DNA of 27,529 nt from Spirochaetia bacterium (lineage in GTDB: Bacteria > Spirochaetota > Spirochaetia > Treponematales > Breznakiellaceae), in contig BNUX01000036.1 of assembly GCA_025997675.1 (NCBI GenBank), positions 1-27,529 on the forward strand. Direction: 5' to 3'. The notes under the pieces were generated by a model. It saw nothing but the letters and a program-made list of their open reading frames with translations. It had not been told where the DNA came from and ran no database searches. Below, in pieces: positions 7,368 to 14,754 of the stretch. Position 1 is the stretch's first letter, and every line of letters starts with the position of its first letter. Position numbers and translations under genes: made by a program.

Positions 7368-7934
7368 ATGATTAGGTTCAGGGAAGCGGCTTCCTCGGAC
7401 ATTGGCACTATAATGGCGCTGGAACGGGCCTGTTTTAACCGGGATACGCAGGAATCGGAGCAGACATATCTTGAAAGGATTGATGCGTTTCCGCAGGGGT
7501 TCATTGTTATGGAGACCGGGGGTGAATTTTTAGGCGCCGTTTCCTCTGAACTATGGAACTATAAACCGGCAATAGACAGGGATTCCTTTGCCCTTGGGCA
7601 TTCAATAAAGAAACAGTTAACGCTTGCGGGTGACGAATTGTATATTTCTTCAATAGGCATTTTCCCCCGTTATAGAACATACGGGTATGGGAAATTGCTG
7701 TTCAGGGAATTGATAAACCGGGTAACCGGTTCGTTTCCGTGTGTGGTAAAGGGGATACTGCTGATAAATGAAGAATGGCGCGGGGCACGAAAAATGTATG
7801 CAACCAATGGGTTCTATGATGCTGCCGTTTTGGATGGATTCTTTACCTCAAATAATGGAACAAAAACAAATGGTATTGTAATGCGAAATGATGATATCAC
7901 CCTGCGGTCAAATCCGCCGCCTTTGCCGAAATAA
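7368..7934 (+). CDS. GNAT family N-acetyltransferase
   Basis: A single-domain acetyltransferase of about 188 residues. The acetyl-CoA binding loop is visible in the strand-turn ISSIGIFPRYRTYGYGKLLF, which holds the R-x-x-G-x-G/A signature (RTYGYG). The later stretch ARKMYATNGFYDAAVLDGFF matches the usual GNAT motif B region (A...YxxxGF). The substrate cannot be told from sequence. I chose ATG 7368 because AGGGTGA lies five bases before it; GTG 7362 adds two residues. The 3' end overlaps the oppositely directed ybaK-like gene by 38 bases, so the two mRNAs are complementary at their ends. Confidence 0.8.
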   Translation: MIRFREAASSDIGTIMALERACFNRDTQESEQTYLERIDAFPQGFIVMETGGEFLGAVSSELWNYKPAIDRDSFALGHSIKKQLTLAGDELYISSIGIFPRYRTYGYGKLLFRELINRVTGSFPCVVKGILLINEEWRGARKMYATNGFYDAAVLDGFFTSNNGTKTNGIVMRNDDITLRSNPPPLPK

Positions 7935-8370
7935 ACTCCAACAAATCCTCGGGCGCCAAAATAACCTGACACCCCCGGGCCCCCGCGCTGACCCCAATGG
8001 TATCAAACAGTTCCGCTGTTTCATCAATATAAGTGGGGAATTGTTTTTTCATGCCGATGGGAGAACAGCCGCCCCGGACATAGCCGGTCAGGGGGAGCAG
8101 GTTTTTTACGGGAATCAAGTCGACGCTCTTTTCCCCGCAAACCCGGGCGGCTTTTTTTAGGTCCACCTCTTCCGCTACGGGGATACAACAAACGATATGA
8201 TCGCCGGAATTGCCCTGCAATACCAGGGTTTTAAAAACCTGTTCCGCTGGGATACCGAGCAGTGCCGCCGCATGGATACCGGACAGGTCGTTTTCATCAA
8301 CCTCATATTCCGCGGTGGTATAGGGAATTCCGGCGGCGTCTAAAAGGCGGAGGGCATTGGTCTTTTGCAT
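7897..8370 (-). CDS. ybaK: YbaK/EbsC-type aminoacyl-tRNA deacylase
   Basis: This 157-residue protein has the YbaK/ProX-like editing fold: conserved K47 in VFKTLVLQ, HIVCCIPV (58-65), and the signature GYVRGGCSPIGMKK (97-110) that binds the misacylated tRNA end. The YbaK family hydrolyses Cys-tRNA(Pro) made in error by prolyl-tRNA synthetase. Its length matches stand-alone YbaK (about 160). It is divergent from the PLP trans-sulfuration gene; the two starts are 52 bases apart and share a regulatory region. A link to cysteine metabolism fits its neighbour but is inference. Confidence 0.88.
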   Translation of the reverse strand: MQKTNALRLLDAAGIPYTTAEYEVDENDLSGIHAAALLGIPAEQVFKTLVLQGNSGDHIVCCIPVAEEVDLKKAARVCGEKSVDLIPVKNLLPLTGYVRGGCSPIGMKKQFPTYIDETAELFDTIGVSAGARGCQVILAPEDLLEFISAKAADLTAG

Positions 8371-8408
8371 TGTCTTATTTTCCAGTATATCTTATAATAC
8401 CGGTATTA
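8370..8408 (+). promoter_or_regulatory. Promoter with 14-bp palindromic operator candidate
   Basis: TTGTCT (8370-8375), 17 bases, TATAAT (8393-8398), followed by AAGGGGG before the ATG at 8423. A perfect 14-bp palindrome, TAATACCGGTATTA (8395-8408), overlaps the -10 and the predicted transcription start, as expected for a repressor site. Confidence 0.6.
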
Positions 8409-8422
8409 ATTAAGGGGGTATC

Positions 8423-9565
8423 ATGAACAAAGGAACGCAGCTTATACACAACGGGCACGAAACGGACCCGCTTACCGGGGCCCTGGGGGTAACCGTATAC
8501 CAGACATCCACCTTTCTGCGGAAGGATATGTCCCTGGGGCCGAATAGCCAGCCCTTTGATTATTCCCGGGGAGGCCATCCGACACGGCAGGCGCTTGAGG
8601 AAATTATTGCGGCCCTTGAAAACGGGGCGAAGGGTTTTGCTTTCGGCAGCGGCATGGCGGCAATTTCGTCGGTGTTTGGACTGCTTTCGACGGGGGATCA
8701 TATCATAGCCGCCGAGGAAATCTACGGCGGGAGCCTTTTTATTCTCAATAACTTCTATAAACGGATGGGTATAGAAACAACGGTGGTCGATTCACGCAAT
8801 CCGGAAAATATCCGCCGGGCTATCAAACCAAATACCAAAGCCCTCTATCTGGAATCCCCCTCAAACCCCCTGCTCAAAATCACGGACCTTAAAACCTGTC
8901 TGGCCATTGCCCGGGAAGCGGGGCTCCTTTCCATTGTGGACAATACCTTTATGACCCCCTATCTGCAGCAGCCCATTAGTCTGGGAGCGGATATTGTGGT
9001 CCATTCGGCGACGAAGTTTTTGGGGGGCCACAGCGATGTGGTCCTGGGCCTCGCGGTAACCCGGACTGCCGAACTGGGGGAGCGGCTTCATGTGATACAA
9101 AACAGTTTCGGCGCCATACCGGGCCCCTGGGATGAGTGGCTGGTAATTCGCGGCATCAAGACCCTCAAGGTACGGCTGGAAACCCAGCAAGCCACCGCCG
9201 GCAAGCTCGCGGAATGGCTTTTGCAGCACAAGAATGTGACCGCCGTGTATTATCCGGGCCTTGCGAACCATCCGGACAGGGCGATCCACGAAGCCCAGGC
9301 CTCGGGGGCCGGGGCGATGCTCTCCTTTAAAACAAAAACCGTCGAGCAGGCCCTCCGCTTCTATAAAAGGGTTGAACTTGCCGCCGCCGCCCCGAGTCTT
9401 GGGGGGGTGGAAACCATTACCTCCCGCCCGGTAACCATGAGCAATATCGCCACCTCAGCCGCCGACCGGGAACGGCTGGGTATCACCGACACCCTGGTCC
9501 GGGTTGCCGTAGGGCTTGAGGATGTGGAGGACCTTATCGCCGACTTCGACCAGGCGCTGAGTTAA
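8423..9565 (+). CDS. PLP-dependent trans-sulfuration enzyme (cystathionine gamma-lyase/beta-lyase or methionine gamma-lyase type)
   Basis: This 380-residue enzyme belongs to the Cys/Met metabolism PLP family. Visible family marks are YQTSTF (26-31), DYSRGGHPT (46-54), FGSGMAAISSV (74-84), the EEIYGG loop (98-103), VDNTF (172-176), the PLP lysine K198 in SATKFLGGHSD, and SLGGVETI near the C-terminus. Full length for the family (about 380-400). Cystathionine lyases, cystathionine synthase and methionine gamma-lyase cannot be separated by eye. The neighbouring MetQNI importer and MetY support a role in methionine/cysteine interconversion. Its own promoter overlaps a palindrome. Confidence 0.88.
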   Translation: MNKGTQLIHNGHETDPLTGALGVTVYQTSTFLRKDMSLGPNSQPFDYSRGGHPTRQALEEIIAALENGAKGFAFGSGMAAISSVFGLLSTGDHIIAAEEIYGGSLFILNNFYKRMGIETTVVDSRNPENIRRAIKPNTKALYLESPSNPLLKITDLKTCLAIAREAGLLSIVDNTFMTPYLQQPISLGADIVVHSATKFLGGHSDVVLGLAVTRTAELGERLHVIQNSFGAIPGPWDEWLVIRGIKTLKVRLETQQATAGKLAEWLLQHKNVTAVYYPGLANHPDRAIHEAQASGAGAMLSFKTKTVEQALRFYKRVELAAAAPSLGGVETITSRPVTMSNIATSAADRERLGITDTLVRVAVGLEDVEDLIADFDQALS

Positions 9566-9583
9566 AAGCCCTGAGATAAAAGC

Positions 9584-9612
9584 TTGACACCGGTCCCGCT
9601 ATGGACTATATT
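9584..9612 (+). promoter_or_regulatory. Strong promoter for a small RNA
   Basis: TTGACA (9584-9589), exactly 17 bases, TATATT (9607-9612). No ribosome site or open frame of note lies downstream; the predicted transcript runs straight into a structured region that ends in a U-run. Confidence 0.75.
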
Positions 9613-9618
9613 TAGTGT

Positions 9619-9698
9619 ATAGAACCGTGCAATAAAAGCGCGTTCCTGATCCGGCAACGGGTAGGGCGCAGTATGCTTGAGCACGGTCCTATTTTTTT
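9619..9698 (+). ncRNA. Predicted free-standing small structured RNA, about 80 nt
   Basis: The region between a consensus promoter and a T7 run folds into one compact RNA. The ends pair: ATAG (9619-9622) with CTAT (9689-9692), then ACCGTGC (9624-9630) with GCACGGT (9681-9687). Inside, GCGC (9638-9641) pairs with GCGC (9666-9669) around a three-base bulge, and CCT-ATCCG (9645-9653, one bulged G) pairs with CGGGTAGG (9658-9665), capped by a GCAA tetraloop. The outer stem plus T-run is also the terminator. I do not recognise it as SRP RNA, 6S RNA, tRNA or a SAM riboswitch. Its place between sulfur amino acid genes is suggestive only. Confidence 0.6.
9681..9698 (+). terminator. Intrinsic terminator of the small RNA
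   Basis: The 3' arm of the closing stem (GCACGGT with partner 9624-9630) is followed by CCTA and seven T residues. It acts on the plus strand; on the minus strand no U-run follows. Confidence 0.65.
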
Positions 9699-10180
9699 AT
9701 CAGCACATCATTAAGATAATGGTGGTAATACTTATGCCGTTTATCTTGCTTGTACACTCTAATGGTTATTATAGCCGTATACTCTGTGCTATTTATCTTG
9801 CAATTTTGCCTAAAATAGAGATATTTATCGATATTTGGGTCTTCCTCAGTATCATCGGCATCCTTCCAGTAGGTACCATGTATCAGGAGCTTATCTAAAA
9901 TTTTTATTGATACTATCTGATCCCTTGATCGTGTCTTTGTCTTCCACTCGCCGAGCCCGCCTCTTGATACGGTAATATTTTGATTAGTGGATTTATTCCG
10001 GAAAGCCTTCCCTTGGAAATGCCGGCGGGCAAAATTAAAACATGCGGTCTTTAGCTCTTTGTCTGATAGGGCTTTTTCTTCCCCGGTTTCGGAAATTTCA
10101 GGGATTTCCTGCTCTGGCGAACTGTTTTCCACGAATAAAAGCATAGGGAAGTAGGCCGGTATGGTAAAGGGGCTTGACAA
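9689..10180 (-). CDS. Possible phage-associated Barnase/EndoU/RelE-like (PBECR-type) domain protein
   Basis: A 163-residue protein, AT-rich compared with its neighbours. The N-terminal 60 residues are low in structure and acidic. The C-terminal domain (about 68-158) reads as NITVSRGGLGEWK, ILDKLLIHGTYW, YLYFRQNCKI and AIITIRVYKQ...YYHHYL. This resembles the predicted toxin-nuclease domain found at the ends of large phage polyvalent proteins (a basic SxxGxxEW start, a LDxLL...Y helix, two strands and a terminal Tyr/His-rich motif). The match is by pattern memory, not alignment. Its start lies on the -35 of the metQ promoter, so the two genes share control DNA. Probably acquired. Confidence 0.5.
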   Translation of the reverse strand: MSSPFTIPAYFPMLLFVENSSPEQEIPEISETGEEKALSDKELKTACFNFARRHFQGKAFRNKSTNQNITVSRGGLGEWKTKTRSRDQIVSIKILDKLLIHGTYWKDADDTEEDPNIDKYLYFRQNCKINSTEYTAIITIRVYKQDKRHKYYHHYLNDVLIKK

Positions 10181-10208
10181 TTCATATCCTATAATTTATG
10201 TATGAATT
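10174..10208 (+). promoter_or_regulatory. metQNI promoter with dyad operator candidate
   Basis: TTGACA (10174-10179) with a -10-like TATGTA 17 bases later (10197-10202). An 8-bp inverted repeat, AATTCATA (10179-10186) and TATGAATT (10201-10208), is spaced by 14 bases, about two helical turns centre to centre, and brackets the promoter. This is the layout of a dimeric repressor site. No S-box or other riboswitch fits into the 14-base leader. Confidence 0.5.
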
Positions 10209-10222
10209 ATAAGGAGAATTAA

Positions 10223-11056
10223 ATGAAAAGAACTATGGCAATTTTGGGCGCTCTCTTAATAAGTGGGCTTATTGGTCCGCAGGCGCCGGTGTTTGCAGGG
10301 GGAGGCAAACAGGAAGCGGCGTCCAACGTAAGGGTCGTAAAGATTGGCGTTACCGGCGACGCCTTGGATCAGTGGGTTCCTATAACGGAGGCGCTTGCTA
10401 AAGAGGGCATCCAAATTGAGCTGGTTAAGTTTGCCGAATATGTATTACCCAACCGGGCGCTGGAGGACGGCGAAATTGACCTGAACGCCTTCCAGCATTA
10501 TGCCTACCTGAACAACGAAATTAAGACCAAGGGCTACCATCTCACCGCTATCGGCGAAACCATCCTTGCGCCCCTGGGTCTGTATTCCCGGAAAATAAAG
10601 GCGGTTTCGGAACTGAAAAAGGGCGATAAGATCGCCATCCCCAACGATCTGGTAAACGAAGGCCGGGCACTGCGGGTGCTGGAAAAGGCGGGGCTGATCA
10701 CCATCCCGGAGGCGGCGGGACCGACCCCCCTTTTAACGGATATTACCGCGAATCCCCTGGGCCTGGAATTCGTCGAGGTTGAGGCGGCCCAAACCCCGCG
10801 GCTCCTGCCGGATGTGGCGGCGTCGGTGATCAACGGCGGGCACGCGGTTGACGCGGGGCTTAACCCGGAGCGGGACAGCCTTGCCCTGGAACGGCAGACC
10901 GAGGGCGGCGGCAATCCCTACATCAACGTAATAGCGGCTCGTACCGCCGATGTGGATAACCCGGTGTATAAGCGCATCGCAAAGGAATATCAAACCGATG
11001 CGGTAAAACAAGTGATACAGACCGTGTTTAAGGGCGCGTATATAACCGCCTGGTGA
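10223..11056 (+). CDS. metQ: MetQ, methionine-binding protein of the MetQNI ABC importer
   Basis: A 277-residue NlpA/MetQ-family substrate-binding protein. Family marks include KIGVTGDALDQW (43-54), LVKFAEYVLPNRAL, DLNAFQHYAYLN, GLYSRKIK, KGDKIAIPND, GLEFVEVEAAQTPR, and VNEGRAL. The signal peptide ends in VFAGGGK: MetQ proteins are normally lipoproteins, but there is no Cys near the cleavage site, so this one may be released or held by other means. AAGGAG lies before the ATG. It overlaps or abuts metN, and the three genes form one operon. Binding methionine (L or D) is the usual role. Confidence 0.9.
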   Translation: MKRTMAILGALLISGLIGPQAPVFAGGGKQEAASNVRVVKIGVTGDALDQWVPITEALAKEGIQIELVKFAEYVLPNRALEDGEIDLNAFQHYAYLNNEIKTKGYHLTAIGETILAPLGLYSRKIKAVSELKKGDKIAIPNDLVNEGRALRVLEKAGLITIPEAAGPTPLLTDITANPLGLEFVEVEAAQTPRLLPDVAASVINGGHAVDAGLNPERDSLALERQTEGGGNPYINVIAARTADVDNPVYKRIAKEYQTDAVKQVIQTVFKGAYITAW

Positions 11057-11073
11057 TCAACGCGGCCCGAGCC

Positions 11074-12111
11074 ATGATTCAACTTACCAATGTTACGAAG
11101 ACCTTCGGCGAAAAGGGGCAGCCCATAGTCCAGGCGGTAAAGGATGTTTCCTTCACCGTGGATGAGGGAGAGATCTTTGGCGTCATCGGATTTTCCGGGG
11201 CGGGGAAGAGTACCCTGGTGCGGTGTATCAATATGCTTGAACGGCCTAATTCGGGGACCGTATTGGTAAACGGCCAAAACCTGACGGCCCTCTCGAACCG
11301 GGAACTCCGGGGGGCCCGCCAAAACATTGGTATGATTTTCCAGCACTTTAACCTGTTCCCCTCCCGGACCGTGGCGGGGAACATTGCCTTTCCCCTTAAA
11401 TACCGGGGACGATCCAAGCGGGATATCGCGGCCCGGGTAGAAGAACTATTGGACTTGGTGGGCCTCAGCGATAAGGCTGATGTCTACCCGTCCCAGCTTT
11501 CGGGGGGGCAGAAACAACGGGTGGGCATCGCCCGGGCACTGGCCTCAAACCCGTCGATCCTGCTCTGCGACGAAGCCACCAGCGCCCTGGACCCCCAGAC
11601 AACCCAGTCCATCTTAGCATTACTGCGGGAACTCAACAAAAAACTGGGGCTCACCATCGTTATCATTACCCATGAAATGCATGTGGTAAAATCCATCTGT
11701 ACCCGGGCCGCCGTGATGGATAAGGGCGAGGTTATTGAATCCGGTTCTATTTTCGACATCTTTTCTAATCCCGTACAGAGGATAACCAGGGATTTTGTGG
11801 CTACCACTTCTAATCTGTACAAGGTCTACGATCTGATCCGGGAAGGTTCCCCCATCGTCCGGCTGCAGCCGAATCAGATCCTGGCCCGTTTCAGCTATGC
11901 CGGGCGGAACACGGTGGAAGCGCTGATTTCCACCGTGTCGATCACGTTTAATGTAAAAATCAACATCATCTTTGGGGACCTGGATATTATTCAGGAAACC
12001 CCCATGGGAGGGCTTATCAATATCCTTGACGGTGAGAGCGCGGCTATTGAAAACGCCCTGAAGTGGATACAGGAAAAGGGAGTACAGGTGGAGGTGATTA
12101 ACCGTGGCTGA
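11074..12111 (+). CDS. metN: MetN, ATP-binding subunit of methionine importer
   Basis: A 345-residue ABC ATPase if started at ATG 11074, where MIQLTNVTKTF matches usual MetN starts; GTG 11053 would add seven residues. Walker A is GFSGAGKST (39-47), the signature LSGGQ is at 142-146, Walker B ILLCDE at 162-167, and the switch His at 200. The C-terminal 80 or so residues (VRLQPNQILARFSY to VQVEVINRG) form the NIL domain that binds methionine and inhibits transport when the cell is full. The end overlaps metI by eight bases. Confidence 0.93.
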   Translation: MIQLTNVTKTFGEKGQPIVQAVKDVSFTVDEGEIFGVIGFSGAGKSTLVRCINMLERPNSGTVLVNGQNLTALSNRELRGARQNIGMIFQHFNLFPSRTVAGNIAFPLKYRGRSKRDIAARVEELLDLVGLSDKADVYPSQLSGGQKQRVGIARALASNPSILLCDEATSALDPQTTQSILALLRELNKKLGLTIVIITHEMHVVKSICTRAAVMDKGEVIESGSIFDIFSNPVQRITRDFVATTSNLYKVYDLIREGSPIVRLQPNQILARFSYAGRNTVEALISTVSITFNVKINIIFGDLDIIQETPMGGLINILDGESAAIENALKWIQEKGVQVEVINRG

Positions 12112-12784
12112 ATTGATACAGGCATTGCTGCCCAATATGGTAAACAAGGTTCCGGAACTCATAAAATGTTTCTGGCAAACCCTGCATATGATGGCCCTGA
12201 CCGCTTTTTTCGCCTTCAGCATCGGTATTGTGCTGGGGGTTATCATGACCATCACCCGGAAGGGGGATATTTTAGAAAACATTCCCCTCTGGACTGTACT
12301 GGACAAGATCATCAACCTGTTCCGGTCCATTCCCTTTATCATCCTCATCGCCCTGCTGATTCCGGTGACCCGGGCCATCGTGGGTACCGCCATCGGGGTA
12401 AAGGGTTCCATCGTGCCGCTGGTCTTCGGCACGGCGCCGTTTTTTACCCGGCAGATGGAAAACGCCCTGGCGGAAATTGACCGGGGGGCCATCGAAGCGG
12501 CCCAGTCCATGGGCGCCAGCCCCCTGGGGATTATTTTCCGGGTATATCTAAAGGAAAGTATCCCCGGCATAATCCGGGGGTGTACCATCACCTTTGTCAG
12601 CATGGTGGGGCTTACCGCCATGGCCGGGGCGGTGGGGGGCGGCGGACTGGGGGACTTCGCCATCCGCTACGGATACCAGCGCTTTCAAACCGATATCACC
12701 ATTATCACGGTAATTATACTGGTACTCATCGTTACCATCATTCAGAGCCTGGGCGATCTTTTTTCAAAGAAATCCCTTCATTAG
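12104..12784 (+). CDS. metI: MetI, permease of methionine importer
   Basis: A 226-residue inner-membrane permease starting with GTG, preceded by GGAGG inside the end of metN (translational coupling). About five hydrophobic segments are visible (near 25-50, 65-85, 90-105, 150-175, 195-215). The EAA loop that docks to MetN is seen as EAAQSMGASPLGIIFRVYL. The end of the protein, GGGGLGDFAIRYGYQRF, is typical of MetI. It completes the metQNI operon; the amidohydrolase gene starts 19 bases later and is probably cotranscribed. Confidence 0.92.
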   Translation: MAELIQALLPNMVNKVPELIKCFWQTLHMMALTAFFAFSIGIVLGVIMTITRKGDILENIPLWTVLDKIINLFRSIPFIILIALLIPVTRAIVGTAIGVKGSIVPLVFGTAPFFTRQMENALAEIDRGAIEAAQSMGASPLGIIFRVYLKESIPGIIRGCTITFVSMVGLTAMAGAVGGGGLGDFAIRYGYQRFQTDITIITVIILVLIVTIIQSLGDLFSKKSLH

Positions 12785-12803
12785 TACCGATACTAATAAT
12801 TAT

Positions 12804-14180
12804 ATGAATACCGACGCCCTGCAAAGCCAACTGGAATCCCACTTCAAGTGGTTCCATCAACATCCCGAACTGAGTAATGACGAACACGGAACCACTGCCC
12901 ATATCAGGGAAATCCTCACCAACGCCGGGGTGGAAATCCTGGATGTTCCCCTCAAGACCGGCCTGGTTGCCCGGATACGCGGTACCACATCCAGGGAGCT
13001 TGGTACCACATCCAGGGAGCTTGGTACCACATCCAGGGAGCTTGGTACTACATCCAGGGAGCTTGGTACTACATCCAGGGAGCTTGGTACCACATCCAGG
13101 GAGCTTGGTACTACATCCAGGGAGCTTGGTACCACATCCAGGGAGCTTGGTACTACATCCAGGGAGCTTGGTACTACATCCAGGGAGCTTGGTACTACAT
13201 CCAGGGAGCTTGGTACGGGTGACGGCCCGGTGATCGCCCTTCGAAGCGATATCGACGCGCTGGCGATCACCGAATGTACGGGCCTGGACTATGCCTCGAA
13301 ACACCCCGGGGTGATGCACGCCTGCGGGCACGATTTTCACCTGACCGCCCTGCTGGGTACCGCGTTACTATTGCAGGCGGAAAAGGAAAACCTTGAGGGA
13401 ACCATCAAGCTGATCTTCCAGCCGGCGGAAGAAGGGGGCGGCGGGGCGCAGCAGGTGCTGGACACCGGGGTTTTGGATGATACCGCCGAGATTTACGGCC
13501 TCCACACGGCGGCGAAAAAAACGACGGGGGTCATCGCGGTAAGCCCCGGCCCCAGCCATGCGGCGGTTGGGGCGTTCCGTATCCTGCTCCGGGGCGTGGG
13601 GGGCCATGCCGCCTATCCTCATCTCTGTAAGGACACCATCGTAGCGGGGGCGCAGATCATCAGCGGGGCCCAGGCCATCATAAGCCGCAATACCAGCCCC
13701 TTTGACCAGGAGGTTCTCAGCTTTACCCATACCGAAGCGGGCCACACCTGGAATGTTATTCCCCCGGAGGCCCTGCTTGAGGGAACCACCCGCGCCTTTA
13801 GCGTTGAAAAACTTACCCTGATTAACGAACAGTTGGAACAAATCGCCCTGCATACAGGGGCGATCCACGGAATCGCCGTGGAGTATCACTGGCACATAAA
13901 TACTATTCCTACGAATAACGATCCCGCCCTGACCGACTTCGTAATCGAAACCGCCAAAACCATGGGCCTCCCGGTGCAGTCCTGTCTCCCCACCATGGGG
14001 GGTGAGGACTTTGCCCTCTATCAACAGCGCATCCCCGGGGTTTTCTGGACCATCGGCGTGGGCAGCCCCTGTGCCCAGCACCATCCGGGCTTTATCGCCA
14101 ACCCCGCCGTGTTACACACCGCATCGGAACTGATGGCGGACCTGGGCAGGGGAGCTTTGCGGCGGCTGCGGGGGGTATGA
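12804..14180 (+). CDS. M20 family amidohydrolase/peptidase with an internal 7-residue repeat array
   Basis: This 458-residue protein is an M20D-type amidohydrolase (hippurate/N-acyl-amino acid hydrolase family). Metal-site motifs are HACGHD (172-177), PAEEGGGGA, GLHTA and the final AQHHPGF. In ordinary family members the CGHD motif lies near residue 100; here it is shifted by 77 residues because residues 60-136 are eleven copies of a Thr-Thr-Ser-Arg-Glu-Leu-Gly unit. The array lies between GLVARIRG and GDGPVIALRSD, a hairpin turn in the catalytic domain. Without it the length (381) is normal. It follows metQNI by 19 bases, so it may free methionine from N-acyl or peptide forms. No clear ribosome site is seen. 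Confidence 0.85.
   Translation: MNTDALQSQLESHFKWFHQHPELSNDEHGTTAHIREILTNAGVEILDVPLKTGLVARIRGTTSRELGTTSRELGTTSRELGTTSRELGTTSRELGTTSRELGTTSRELGTTSRELGTTSRELGTTSRELGTTSRELGTGDGPVIALRSDIDALAITECTGLDYASKHPGVMHACGHDFHLTALLGTALLLQAEKENLEGTIKLIFQPAEEGGGGAQQVLDTGVLDDTAEIYGLHTAAKKTTGVIAVSPGPSHAAVGAFRILLRGVGGHAAYPHLCKDTIVAGAQIISGAQAIISRNTSPFDQEVLSFTHTEAGHTWNVIPPEALLEGTTRAFSVEKLTLINEQLEQIALHTGAIHGIAVEYHWHINTIPTNNDPALTDFVIETAKTMGLPVQSCLPTMGGEDFALYQQRIPGVFWTIGVGSPCAQHHPGFIANPAVLHTASELMADLGRGALRRLRGV
12981..13211 (+). repeat. Eleven in-frame 21-bp repeats inside the amidohydrolase gene
   Basis: Eleven units of exactly 21 bases, identical except for one silent position: units 1, 2, 3, 6 and 8 read GGTACC and the rest GGTACT. 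All encode the same seven residues. The near-identity at DNA level points to recent expansion. The period equals that of the two intergenic arrays, but the unit sequence is different and forms only a weak hairpin (CTTGG with CCAGG). Confidence 0.97.
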
Positions 14181-14188
14181 TTTTTCTT

Positions 14189-14611
14189 CTATATCCGTCT
14201 GCTAAATTCTATTTTTCCTTTTTTCCCTATTTTATATTCATCTATCCTTCTCTTTTGATCCATTATCCCTATAAATTCTATATAGAGTAATTGTCCAATC
14301 CTCTTTATTTCTAATTTTGCAGGATAATTTTCCTTCAGGGTTATTAGCAGGTTCTTGTTTTTAGTTATTTGTTCATTTCCTTTTAGTAATTCTTTTTCTG
14401 CTTTTTCAAGTGTTTCATAGTTTCCTAAACTTTCGGCTATCTTTTTATCTTCCCCCATTGATTTTTTCCAGATTTCTCCGGGTACATATTGTAAATAATA
14501 TGCTACCAGTATTTTCAATTCTTGAGGTAATTGGTTTATAAGTTCATGATCATTTATTTTTATAACATCCTGTTTTATCCGCCAGATTGGATATATTGCC
14601 CTTGGTTCCAT
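14189..14611 (-). CDS. AT-rich orphan gene, hypothetical protein
   Basis: A 140-residue lysine- and isoleucine-rich protein with no family I recognise. It begins MEPRAIYPIW, is mostly helical (LPQELKILVAYYLQYV; a charged helix NYETLEKAEKELLKG; then LITLKENYPAKL) and ends in basic strands (LLYIEFIG, KGKIEFSRRI). Its AT content is far above the genes on both sides, a sign of recent acquisition. GGGGA lies about nine bases before the ATG. Its leader holds an 18-bp inverted repeat, and the XRE regulator gene is divergent, so the pair may be a self-regulated unit. Confidence 0.6.
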   Translation of the reverse strand: MEPRAIYPIWRIKQDVIKINDHELINQLPQELKILVAYYLQYVPGEIWKKSMGEDKKIAESLGNYETLEKAEKELLKGNEQITKNKNLLITLKENYPAKLEIKRIGQLLYIEFIGIMDQKRRIDEYKIGKKGKIEFSRRI

Positions 14612-14627
14612 AATGGTGATTCCCCAT

Positions 14628-14674
14628 ATACGACTTTTTCCGTAACCTATTACATATTACGGAAATAGTCGTAT
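14628..14674. promoter_or_regulatory. 18-bp inverted repeat in shared control region
   Basis: The arms 14628-14645 and 14657-14674 match at 17 of 18 positions around an 11-base loop (core ATACGACT...TTTCCGTAA). It lies in the predicted leader of the minus-strand orphan gene, ending about six bases before its ribosome site, and upstream of the XRE gene. A third half-site, TTACGGA, occurs at 14728-14734. It could be an operator for the XRE protein or an RNA hairpin controlling the orphan gene. Confidence 0.65.
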
Positions 14675-14692
14675 CATATTAGTATGACGTCT

Positions 14693-14720
14693 ATTTTAAC
14701 GAAGGTTTTCGTTTTGTCAA
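14693..14720 (-). promoter_or_regulatory. Promoter for the AT-rich orphan gene
   Basis: On the minus strand TTGACA (complement of 14715-14720), 16 bases, TAAAAT (complement of 14693-14698). The transcript would start near 14686 and carry the inverted repeat in a leader of about 75 bases. Confidence 0.55.
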
Positions 14721-14754
14721 GCTGTCATTACGGATTTATTGGTATTCTTGTATA

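Noticed and set aside
9619..9698. SRP RNA, tRNA or SAM-type riboswitch
   Set aside because: The SRP tip motif is absent, no cloverleaf forms, and the GGCAAC similarity to SAM-I is not backed by the other core helices. No gene lies downstream on that strand to be controlled.
12857..13340. Minus-strand and shifted frames across the amidohydrolase repeats
   Set aside because: They exist only because the repeat is in-frame in all readings; the M20 frame has the real motifs on both sides.
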